From positions 30,590,833 through 30,654,832 of the forward strand of contig NC_087062.1 in assembly GCF_963678635.1 (NCBI RefSeq): a stretch of 64,000 nucleotides of DNA. The letters run 5' to 3'. The position numbers and the translations under genes were made by a program. Source of the stretch: Symsagittifera roscoffensis. Its lineage: Eukaryota > Xenacoelomorpha > Acoela > Convolutidae. Shown piece by piece: positions 10,747 through 21,700 of the stretch; position 1 is the first letter of the stretch; each line of letters opens with the position of its first letter. The notes beneath the pieces are model-generated. The model searched no databases. It worked only from the letters and a program-made list of their open reading frames with translations, and had not been told where the DNA came from.

Positions 10747-12235
10747 GATTTTTGTTAGTTCAAATGAAAGTCAACGCATTTAAAATATCAGATTTTTCCG
10801 CAGTCGCGCAAAAAGAGTGTGAAAATGCAAGACATGTTCACATGAAAACAGTTCAATAGAGTTTTTCTTAGATTTGGTGATAAAATAAAATTTTTGCGAC
10901 CACCAAAATTATGGGAACAGACACAGAACAGAGTCAAAGAGCCAACCGACAACGCACGCGAAAATGGCCTAGTAGGCAGCGCGTAAATCGCACATTCTTG
11001 AGGTCGTGTGTTCGAGCCTCACTAGTCGCAGTTTAAGAAAAACCATTTTCTTTGCTTCAAATCGAACTAAAAAAAAATTAAAACAAAAACTCCAAGCAAA
11101 TCTATAATCAACTGAAGCGTTAAGAACCGAAGTAAACGTTGTTACTTTCAAAATAAATCAATCTTTAAAATTTTCCGAACATCGAGCAAGCGCGCTAAAC
11201 AAGGGATGAAAAGGTCGTGAGCTTGAGCCTCACAAGTCACAGTTCAAGAAAAATTTTTCTTTTGCTTTTTATCGAATTATGAGTCATTGAAAAACACGAA
11301 AAAAACACGTAAAATATATAGTCAACTAACGCGTTCAGAACCAATTCGATTTTCGTTAGTTTATTATAAATTTTGCTTGTTATTTTTTTTGGTTTCTTGA
11401 TATTTCAAAATTCGATAAAAAGCGAAGGAAAAGTTTTTCTTGAACAGCAACCTGTGAGGCTCGAACTGACGACCTTAAGAATATGAGACTTACGCGCTGC
11501 TGTTTTTGCGTTTTTCATTGCTCTTTTAGTGCGCTTGCTCGATAAATGGAAATTCGAAAGAACTGATTTATTATAAAATTAAGAGCTATTATTTTGGTTC
11601 TAAACGCTTCGGTTCATTAGAGTTTTTTTGCTTGTAAAACTTTTATATATTTTAAAAAAAATTTTATAGTTGGATAAAAAGCAAAAAAAAAGTTTTTCTT
11701 AAACTGCGACCAGTGAGTCTCATACTCACGACCTTACGATTATGAGACTTATGCGTTCATTGGTTGTTGGTTCTTTGACACTTTTTTTGTGTGTTTCCAT
11801 TATTTCAGTGATAGCACAAAAGTTTAATTTTTCTCCTAAAACTGATGAAAAATATCAAATGAACTGTTTTTTCATGTGAACGTCTCTTGCATTTGTTACC
11901 TTTTTTTTGCGCGACTGCGGTAAACTCTGATATTTTTAATGGGTTGATTTTTAAAATAAAAAACAACAATCAATTTGGTTCTGAGTCGGTTAGTTGATTA
12001 TTAATTAAGCTTGTTATTTTTTTCTTGTCTCTTGATATTTCATAATTCGATAAAAAGCGAAGGAAAATTTTTTCCTTGAACTGAGACCTGTGAGGATCGA
12101 ACTCACGACCTTAAGAAAATGAGACTTTAGCGCTGCCGACTGCTCCATGGTAACCTGCCTAGTCTGTTAGTTCTTTGACTCTTTTTGTGTCTGTTCCCAT
12201 CATTTCGGTGATGGCACAAAAATTTAATTTTTTCC
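10747..12235. repeat. Segmental duplication copy A containing an inversion junction
   Basis: About 1.49 kb, starting in plus-oriented units and crossing into minus-oriented units at 11,360. It is repeated at 13,412-14,903 with few differences (offset 2,665-2,668). The fold-back junction itself (GTTAGTTTATTATAAA) is copied, so the inversion preceded the duplication. Confidence 0.85.
12083..12154 (-). pseudogene. tRNA-Met-like copy (CAT)
   Basis: The 72-nt cloverleaf-like copy on the minus strand has T stem GTGAG/CTCAC with loop TTCGATC and box B intact, and an anticodon loop CTCATTT that keeps CAT. The acceptor strands (GTTACCA/AGGTCTC) have diverged so that only part of the stem pairs. This suggests a decayed gene whose 5' end was exchanged with a variant flank. 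Confidence 0.4.
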
Positions 12236-13128
12236 TAAAACTAAAACAACTCAAACGAACTGTTGTTATGTGAACATCTCTTGCATTTGTCACCCTCCTT
12301 TTGCGCGACTGCAGTAAAATCTGTTGTTTTCAATGGGTTAATTTTCAATTGAACTAACAGCAATCAACTTTGTTCTGAATGCGTTGGTTGAGTATAAATT
12401 TTGCGTGTTATTTTTTCTTGTTTTTCGATTTTTCATAATTCGATAAAAAGCAAAGGAAAAAGATTTTCTTGAACAGCGACCTGTGAGGCTCGAACTCACG
12501 ACCTTAAGAAAATAAGACTTAAGCGCTGCCGACTGCGTCATGATTACCTGACTTGTCTGTTAGTTCTTTGACTCTTTTTGTGTCTGTTCCCATCATTTCG
12601 GTGATGGCACAAAAAATTTAATTTTTTCCTAAAATTAAAAAAAACTCAAACGAGCAATTTTTATGCGAACATCTCTTGCATTTGTCACCCTCTTTTTGCA
12701 GGACTGAGGTAAAATCTGATGTTTTCAATGGGTTGATTTTCTATTGAACTAACAATAATCAATTTGGTTCTGAATGCGTTGGTTGAGTATAAATTTTGCG
12801 TGTTATTTTTTTTCTTGTTTTTCGATTTTTCATAATTCGATAAAAAGTAAAGGAAAAAATTTTTCTTGAACTGCGACCGTTGAGGCTCAAACTCACGACC
12901 TTAAGATTACGAGTCTTCTGCGCTGCCGTTCTTGAGTTTGTCATCCTTTTTTTGGCCCGCTTGCTGCTCGAGAGTCCGATGTTTTTAAAGAATTGATTTG
13001 TTATTAGACAGACAACATTTAATTTGGTTCTAAACGCTTCAGTGGATTATAGTTTTTGCTTGTATTTTTTTCATTTAAAAAAAATTTTAAGTTCGATATG
13101 AAGCAAATAAAATAGTTTTTCTTTAACT

Positions 13129-13200
13129 GCGACCAATGGGGCTCATACTCACGACTTTAAGATTGTGAGTCTTACGCGCTGCCGACTGCGCTATGGTCGC
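13129..13200 (-). pseudogene. tRNA-like copy with perfect acceptor, D and anticodon stems, anticodon CAC
   Basis: Acceptor GCGACCA/TGGTCGC (7 of 7), D stem GCGC/GCGC (4 of 4) and anticodon stem TAAGA/TCTTA (5 of 5) are complete. The loop is CTCACAA, so the anticodon reads CAC (a valine anticodon) in a body that is otherwise tRNA-Met-like. The T stem is weakened (GTGAG/CCCAT) and the T loop reads TATGAGC, so box B departs from GTTCGANNC. Sister copies with the same loop are at 15,145, 16,192 and 17,637. Confidence 0.5.
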
Positions 13201-13411
13201 GTACATTGTTTGTGGATTCTTTGACACTTTTTGTCTGTTCCCATTTTTTTGGTGAGCGCACAAAAATTTAGTTTTTTTTTCTCACAAAACTAATAAAAAT
13301 ATCAAATGAACTGTTTTTATGTGAACGTCTCTTGCATTTGTTACCTTCTTTTTGCGCGACTGCGGTAAACTCTGATGTTTTAATAGGCGGTAAACTCTGA
13401 TGTTTTAATGG

Positions 13412-14903
13412 GATTTTTGTTAGTTCAAATGAAAGTCAACGCATTTAAAATATCAGATTTTTCCGCAGTCGCGCAAAAAGAGTGTGAAAATGCAAGACAT
13501 GTTCACATGAAAACAGTTCAATTGAGTTTTTCTTAGATTTGGTGATAAAATAAAATTTTTGCGACCACCAAAATTATGGGAACAGACACAAAACAGAGTC
13601 AAAGAGCCAACAGACAACGCACGCGAATATGGCCTAGTAGGCAGCGCGTAAATCGCACATTCTTGAGGTCGTGTGTTCGAGCCTCACTTGTCGCAGTTTA
13701 AGAAAAACCATTTTCTTTGCTTCAAATCGAACTAAAAAAAATTAAAACAAAAACTCCAAGCAAATCTATAATCAACTGAAGCGTTAAGAACCGAAGTAAA
13801 CGTTGTTACTTTCAAAAAAAAAACAATCTTTAAAATTTTCCGAGCATCGAGCAAGCGCGCTAAACAAGGGATGAAAAGGTCGTGAGCTTGAGCCTCACAG
13901 GTCACAGTTCAAGAAAAAAATTTTCTTTTGCTTTTTATCGAATTATGAGTTATTGAAAAACACGAAAAAAACACGTAAAATATATAGTCAACTAAAGCGT
14001 TCAGAACCAATTCGATTTTCGTTAGTTTATTATAAATTTTGCTTGTTATTTTTTTTCGTTTCTTGATATTTCAAAATTCGATAAAAAGCGAAGGAAAAGT
14101 TTTTCTTGAACAGCAACCTGTGAGGCTCGAACTGACGACCTTAAGAATATGAGACTTACGCGCTGCTGTTTTTGCGTTTTTCATTCCTCTTTTAGTGCGC
14201 TTGCTCGATAAATGGAAATTCCAAAGAACTGATTTATTATAAAATTAGGAGCTATTATTTTGGTTCTAAAAACTTCGGTTGATTAGAGTTTTTTTGCTTG
14301 TAAAACTTTTATATATTTAAAAAAAAATTTATACTTCGATATAAAGCAAAAAAAAAAAGTTTTTTCTTAAACTGCGACCAGTGAGTCTCATACTCACGAC
14401 CTTACGATTATGAGACTTATGCGTTCATTGGTTGTTGGTTCTTTGACACTTTTTGTGTGTGTTTCCATTATTTCAGTGATCGAACAAAAGTTTATTTTTT
14501 CTCCTAAAACTGATGAAAAATATCAAATGAACTGTTTTTTCATGTGAACGTCTCTTGCATTTGTTACCTTTTTTTTGCGCGACTGCGGTAAACTCTGATA
14601 TTTTTAATGGGTTGATTTTTAAAATAAATAACAACAATCAATTTGGTTCTGAATCGGTTAGTTGATTATTAATTAAGCTTGTTATTTTTTTCTTGTCTCT
14701 TGATATCTCATAATTCGATAAAAAGCGAAGGAAAATTTTTTCCTTGAACTGAGACCTGTGAGGATCGAACTCACTACCTTAAGAAAATGAGACTTTAGCG
14801 CTGCCGACTGCTCCAAGGTAACCTGCCTAGTCTGTTAGTTCTTTGACTCTTTTTGTGTCTGTTCCCATCATTTCGGTGATGGCACAAAAATTTAATATTT
14901 CCC
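13412..14903. repeat. Segmental duplication copy B containing the inversion junction
   Basis: Counterpart of 10,747-12,235. It starts plus-oriented and turns minus-oriented at about 14,026. Differences are mostly single bases and homopolymer length changes. Similarity fades after about 14,900. Confidence 0.85.
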
Positions 14904-16191
14904 TTAAACTAAAAAAACTCAAATGAACTGTTTTTATGTGATTATCTCTTGCATTTGTCACCCTCTTTTTGCGCGACTGCGGTAAAATCTGATGTTTTCA
15001 ATGGGTTGATTTTCAATTGAACTGGCAACAATCAATTTGGTTCTGAATGCGTTGGTTGAGTATAAATTTTGCGTGTTATTTTTTTCTTGTTTTTCGATTT
15101 TTCATAATTCGATACAAAGTAAAGGAAGAAGTTTTTCGTGAACTGCGACCAATGGGGCTCATACTCACGACTTTAAGATTGTGAGTCTTACGCGCTGCCG
15201 ACTGCGCCATGGTCACGTACATTGTTTGTTGATTCTTTGACTTTTTTTGTCTGCTCCCAATCTTTTGGTGAGCGCACAAAAATTTAGTTTTTTTCTCCCA
15301 AAACTAATAAAAAATATCAACTGAACTGTTTTTATGTGAACCTCTCTTGCATTTGTTACCTTCTTTTTGCGCGACTGCGGTAAACTCTGATGTTTTAAGG
15401 GGTTGATTTTTAATTGAACTAACAACAATCAATTTGGTTCTGAATGGGTTAGTTGATTATTTATTTAGCTTGTTATTTTTTTCTTGTCTCTTGATATTTC
15501 TTAATTCGATAAAAGGCGAAGGAAAATTTTTTCCTTGAACTGCGACCTGTGAGGCTCAAACTCACGCCCTGAAGAAAATGAGACTTTAGCGCTGCCGACT
15601 GCGCCATGGTAACCTGCCTAGTCTGTTAGTTCTTTGACTCTTTTTGTGTCTGTTCCCATCATTTCGGTGATGGCACAAAAACTTAATTTTTTCCTAAAAC
15701 TAAAAAAAAAATCAAACGAATTGTTTTTATGTGAACATCTCTTGCATTTGTCACCCTCTTTTTGCGCGACTGCGGTAAAATCTGATGTTTTTAATGGGTT
15801 GATTTTCAATTGAACTAACAACAATCAATTTGGTTCTGAATGCGTTGGTTGAGTATAAATTTTGCGTGGTTTTTTTCTTGTTTTTCGATTTTTCATAATT
15901 CGATAAAAAGTAAAGGAAAAAATTTTTCTTGAACTGCGACCTGTGAGGCTCAAACTCACGGCCTTAAGATTAGGAGTCTTCTGCGCTGCCGTTCTTGAAT
16001 TTGTCATCCTTTTTTTGGCCCGCTTGCTGCTCGAGAGTCCGATGTTTTTAAAGAATTGATTTATTATTAGACAGACAACATTTAATTTGGTTCTAAACGC
16101 TTCAGTGGATTATAGTTTTTGCTTGTATTTTTTTCATTTAAAAAAAATTTTAAGTTCGATTTGAAGCAAATAAAATAGTTTTTCTTCAACT

Positions 16192-16263
16192 GCGACCAAT
16201 GGGGCTCATACTCACGACTTTAAGATTGTGAGTCTTACGCGCTGCCGACAGCGCCATGGTCGC
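16192..16263 (-). pseudogene. tRNA-like copy, anticodon CAC, perfect acceptor stem
   Basis: Like 13,129-13,200: 7-bp acceptor stem, intact D stem and a 5-bp anticodon stem with loop CTCACAA. The T arm carries the same TATGAGC loop. The variant therefore recurs at least four times on this strand. Confidence 0.5.
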
Positions 16264-18628
16264 GTACATTGTTTGTTTAATCTTTGACACTTTTTGTCTG
16301 TTCCCAGTTTTTGGTGAGCGCACAAAAATTTAGTTTTTTTCTCCCAAAACTAATAAAAAATATCAAATGAACTGTTTTTATGTGAACGCCTCTTGCATTT
16401 GTTACCTTCGTTTTGCGCGACTGCGGTAAACTCTGATGTTTTAATGGGTTGATTTTTAATTGAACTAACAACAATCAATTTGGTTCTGAATGGGTTATTT
16501 GATTATTAATTTAGCTTGTTATTTTTTTCTTGTCTCTTGATATTTCATAATTCGATAAAAAGCGAAGGAAAAAATTTTCATTGAACTGCGACCTGTGAGG
16601 CTCGAACTCACGAACTTAAGAAAATCAGACTTTAGCGCTGCCGACTGCGCCATGTAACCTGCCTAGACTGATAGTTCTTTGACTTTTTTTGTGTCTGTTC
16701 CCATCATTTCGGTGATGGCACAAAAATTTAATTTTTTCCTAAAACTAAAAAAACTCAAAAGAACTGTTGTTATGTGAACATCTCTTGCATTTGTCACCCT
16801 CTTTTTGCGCGACTGCAGTAAAATCTGTTGTTTTCAATGGGTTGATTTTCAATTGAACTAACAGCAATCAACTTGGTTCTGAATGCGTTGGTTGAGTATA
16901 AATTTTGCGTGTTATTTTTTATTGTTTTTCGATTTTTCATAATTCGATAAAAAGCAAAGGAAAAAGTTTATCTTGAACAGCGACCTGTGAGGCTTGAACT
17001 CACAACCTTAAGAAAATGAGACATAAGCGCTGCCGACTGCGCCATGATTACCTGACTTGTCTGTTAGTTCTTTGACTCTTTTTGTGTCTGTTCCCATCAT
17101 TTCGGTGATGGCACAAAAAATTTAATTTTTTCCTAAAACTAAAAAAAACTCAAACGAACAATTTTTATGCGAACATCTCTTGCATTTTTCACCCTCTTTT
17201 TGCAGGACTGCGGTAAAATCTGATGTTTTCAATGGGTTGATTTTCTATTGAACTAACAACAATCAATTTGGTTCTGAATGCGTTAGTTGAGTATAAATTT
17301 TGCGTGTTATTTTTTTTCTTGTTTTTCGATTTCTCATAATTCGATAAAAAGTAAAGGAAAAAGTTTTTCTTGAACTGCGACCTGTGAGACTCGAACTCAC
17401 GGCCTTAAGCTTACGAGTCTTACGCGCTGCTGTTCTTGAGTTTGTCATCCTTTTTAGGCCCGCTTGCTCGAGATCGAGAGTCCGATGTTTTTGAAGAATT
17501 GATTTATTATTAAACAGACAACAATTAATTTGGTTCTAAACGCTTCAGTGGATTTTAGTTTTTGCTTGTAATTTTTTTCACTTTTATTAAGTTTTAAAAG
17601 TTCCATATGAAGCAAAGAAAATTGTTTCTTTTAACTGCGACCATGGGGCTCATACTCACGACTTTAAGATTGTGAGTCTTACGCGCTGCCGACTGCGCCA
17701 TGGTCGCGTACATTGTTTGTTGTTTCTTTGACACTTTTTGTGTGTGTTCCCATTATTTCGGTGAGCGCACAAAAATTTAGTTTTTTTTTCCCAAAACTAA
17801 TAAAAAATATCAAATGAACTGTTTTAATGTGAACGTCTCTTGCATTTGTTACCTTCTTTTTGCGCGACTGCGGTAAACTCTGATGTTTTAATGGGTTGAT
17901 TTTTATTTGAACTAACAACAATCAATTTGGTTCTGAATGGGTTAGTTGATGATTAATTTGGCTTTTTGTTTTTTTCTTGTTTCTTGATAATTCATAATTC
18001 GATAAAAAGCTAAGGTAACTTTTTTTTTATTTAACTGCGACCTGTGAGATTCGAACTCAGGTTCTGAAACTTAAGCGCTGCCGACTTCACCATGGTAACT
18101 TGCCTTGTCTGTTAGTTCTTTGACTCTTTTTGTGTCTGTTCCTACCATTTTGGTGATCGCCCAAAAATTCAGTTTTTTTCCTAAAACTAAAAAAAATCAA
18201 ACGAACTGTTTTTATGTGAACATCTCTTGCGTTTGTCAACCTCTTTGTGCGACTGCGGTAAAATCTGATGGTTTTAATGGGTTGATTTTCAATTAAACTA
18301 ACAACAATCAATTTGGTTCTGCATGCGTTAGTTGAGTATAAATTTTGCGTGTTATTTTTTTTTTTTGTTTTTCGATATTTCAAAATTCCGACCATAAGAT
18401 TACGAGTCTTACGCGCTGCCGTTTTTGAGTTTGTCATCAGTTTTTCGCCCGCTTGCTCGGGAGTCCGATATTTTTAAAGAATTGACATATAATTAATCAA
18501 ACAACATTTATTTCAATTCTAAACACTTCAGCTGGTTATAGTATTTGCTTGTAATTTTTTTTCTTATTTCAAAAAAAAAAAGTTTTATACTTCGATATAA
18601 AGCAAAAAAAATTCTTTTTTCTTAAACT

Positions 18629-18700
18629 GCGAACAGTTAGGCTGGAACTCACGACCTTACGACTATGAGACATACGCGCTGCCGACTGCGCCATGATCGC
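18629..18700 (-). pseudogene. tRNA-Met-like copy (CAT)
   Basis: This copy keeps loop CTCATAG with anticodon CAT, D stem GCGC/GCGC, and six of seven acceptor pairs (GCGATCA/TGTTCGC). The T loop reads TTCCAGC, weakening box B. A T-run flanks its 3' side. Confidence 0.45.
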
Positions 18701-21700
18701 GTACATAATTCAATGGTTCTTTGACACTTTTTGTGTGTGTTCCCATTATTTCAGTGATCGCACAAAAATTTATTTGTTTTCTCCCAAAACTAACGAAAAA
18801 TATCTAATGAACTGTTTTCATGTGAACGTCTCTTGCATTTGGTATCTTCATTTTGCGCGACTGCGGTAAAATCTCATATTTTTAATGAGTTGATTTTTAA
18901 TTGAACTAACGACAATCAATCTGGTTCTGAATGAGTTAATTAAAACTTAATTTAGCTAGTTTTTTTTCTTGTTTCTTGAAATTTCATAATTCGATAAAAA
19001 GCAGATGAAAAAGTTTTCCTTGAACAGCGACCTGTGAGGCTCGAACTCATGACCTTAAGAGTTTATGAGACTTACGCGCTGCTTTTTTCGCGTTTTTTAT
19101 ACCTCTTTAAGTGCGATTTCTCGATAATTGGATAATTTTAATGAATTGATTAATTATTAAACTAACAATAATTATTTCGGTTCTACAGGCTGCAGTTGAT
19201 TAAAAATTTGGCTTGACTTTCTTTTCTTTTTTAAAGCAAAAAAACTTTTTTTTCTTGAACTGCGACCAGTAAGGCTCAAACTCACGACCTTAAAATAGTG
19301 ATCCTTACGCTCTGACGACTGCGACATGGAGCCTCACTGGTCACAGTTCAAGAAAAACAATTTTATTTGCTTCATTCACTTTGAAGTTTTAAAAAACATG
19401 AAAAAAAGTTACAAGCAAAAACTTGGACTCTCGAGCAGGCGGGCAAAAAAGGATGACGAACTCATAATCTTAAGGTCGTGAATTCGAGACTCACATGTCG
19501 CAGTTCAAGAAAAAATTTGCATTTTATCGAAATTTGAAACATCGCAAAAAACAAGAAAAAAAAACACGCAACATATATAATCAACTAACACATTCAGAAC
19601 CAAATTGATTGTTGTTAGTTCAATTGAAAATCAACACATAAAATACATCAGATTTTACCGCAGTCGCGCAAAGAGAGGGTGACAAATGCAAGAGATGTTC
19701 ACATGAAAACAGTTCATTTGAGTTTTTTTTTAATTTTGGGAAAAAAAAAACTAAATTTTTGTGCGATCACCGAAAGGATTGGAACAGACCTAAAAAGGAG
19801 TCAAAGAATTAACAGAAAAGGCACGCGACCATGGCGTAGTCGGCAGCGCGTAAGGCTCAAAATCTAAAAATCGTGAGTTCGAGCCTCATGGGTCGCATTT
19901 CAGGAAAAACTATTTTATTTGCTTCATATCGAATTTTAAAATTTTTTGTAAAAAAACATTACAAGCAAAAACTTTAATCCACTGAAGCGTTTAAAACCAA
20001 AATAATTGTTGTTTGTTTAATAATAAATCAATTCTTTGAAAATATCAGACTCTCAAGCAAGCGCGCTAAAAAAAAGATGTCAAACTCAAAAACATTCTTG
20101 CGTTAGTCTCATAATCTTAAGGTCATGAGTTCGAGCCTCACTGGTCGCAGTTCAAGAAAAAACTTTTTCCTTTGCTTTTAATCGAATTATGAAACATCAA
20201 GAAACAAAAAAAATGACTAGCTAAATTAATTATCAACTAAACCATTCAGAACCAAAATGATTGTTGTTAGTTCAATTAAAAATCAACCATTAAAAATATC
20301 AGATTTTACCGCAGTCTTGCAACAAGAAGGTAACAAATGCAAGAGAAGTTCACATGAAAACAGTTCATTTGATATTTTTTTAGTTTTAGGAGAAAAAAAA
20401 ACTTTTGTGCGATCACCGTAATAATGGAAACACACACAAAAAAGTCAAAGAACCAACAACCAATGCACGCGTAAGTCTTATAATTGTAAGGTCGTGGGTA
20501 TGAGCCTCACGGGTCGCAGTTTAAGAAAAAAGAATTTTTTTTTGCTTTATATCGAACTATAAAATTTAAAAATAAATGTGAAAAAATTACAAGCAAAAAA
20601 AACTCTGATCAACTGAACCGTTTAGAACCAAAACCATTGCTGTTAATTTTATAAAAATCAATTGTTTTCAATTATCCAATTATCGCGCAAGCGCACTAAA
20701 AGAGGAATGAAAAATGCAAAAACGGCAGCGCGTAAGTCTCATATAATTAGGGTCATGAGTTCGAGCCTCGGAGGTTGATTTCCAGAAAAAATTTTTCCTT
20801 TGCTTTTTATCGAATTTTGAATTATCAAGAAACAAGAAAAAAAACGAGCAAATTTTATAATCAACTAACGCATTCAGATCCAAATTGATTGTTGTTAGTT
20901 CAATTGAAAATCAACACATTAAAAACAAAAAACATCAGATTCTACCGCAGTCGCGCAAAAAGAGGGTGACAAATGCTAGAGACGATCACATGAAAACAGT
21001 TCATTGAGTTTTATTTTAGTTTTGGGAAAAAACTAAATTTTTGTGCGATCACCAAAATGATGGGAACAGACACAAAAAGAGTCAAAGAATTAACAGAAAA
21101 GGCACGCGACCATGGCGTAGTCGGCAGCGCGTAAGGCTCAAAATCTAAAAGTCGTGAGTTCGAGCCTCATGGGTCGCATTTCAGGAAAAACTATTTTATT
21201 TGCTTCATATCGAATTTTAAAATTTTTTGTAAAAAAACATTACAAGCAAAAACTTTAATCCACTGAAGCGTTTAAAACCAAAATAATTGTTGTTTGTTTA
21301 ATAATAAATCAATTCTTTGAAAATATCAGACTCTCAAGCAAGCGCGCTAAAAAAAGGATGTCAAACTCAAAAACGTTCTTGCGTTAGTCTCATAATCTTA
21401 AGGTCATGAGTTCGAGCCTCACTGGTCGCAGTTCAAGAAAAAACTTTTTCCTTTGCTTTTTATCGAATTATGAAAAATCGAAAAACAATAAAAAATAACA
21501 CGCAAAATTTATACTCAACCAACGCATTCAGAACCAAGTTGATTGCTGTTAGTTCAATTGAAAATCAACCCATTGAAAACGACAGATTTTACTGCAGTCG
21601 CGCAAAAAGAGGGTGACAAATGCAAGAGATGTTCACATAACAACAGTTCGTTTGAGTTTTTTTAGTTTTAGGAGAAAAAAAAAACTTTTGTGCGATCACC

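Larger units (their letters stand above)
6266..11360 (+). repeat. tRNA-Met-derived tandem array, plus-oriented block 1
   Basis: Long (L, about 400 bp) and short (S, about 250 bp) units alternate. Each ends in a tRNA 3' half (anticodon arm, T arm with box B GTTCGAGCC) and then CGCAGTTCAAG and a T-run. L units add a complete 5' half (GCGACCA-type acceptor strand, box A TGGCGCAGTCGG). Full-length tRNA-like copies start near 6,739, 7,620, 8,502, 9,160, 10,033 and 10,958, and others are truncated (for example 10,640). Units are more diverged here than in the 28-33 kb part. The 6,690-7,560 and 7,570-8,440 segments are near-identical larger duplications. Open frames in this block are repeat translations, not genes. 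Confidence 0.9.
11361..13411 (-). repeat. tRNA-derived array, minus-oriented block
   Basis: The same L and S units read in reverse complement: T-arm box B appears as GGCTCGAAC and box A as CTGCGCCA. Full-length tRNA-like copies are at 12,083-12,154, 12,476-12,547 and 13,129-13,200. Shorter ones lie near 11,450, 11,705 and 12,870. The end is abrupt: a partly duplicated segment (GCGGTAAACTCTGATG twice, 13,361-13,410) joins directly to plus-oriented sequence at about 13,412. Confidence 0.9.
14027..19328 (-). repeat. tRNA-derived array, second minus-oriented block
   Basis: L and S units in reverse orientation. Full-length tRNA-like copies lie at 15,145-15,216, 15,542-15,613, 16,192-16,263, 16,588-16,658 (one base short), 16,980-17,051, 17,637-17,707 (one base short) and 18,629-18,700, with truncated ones near 14,370, 18,040 and 19,030. 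The block ends within a tRNA-like sequence at 19,328, where GCGACATGG runs straight into a plus-oriented T arm. Confidence 0.9.
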
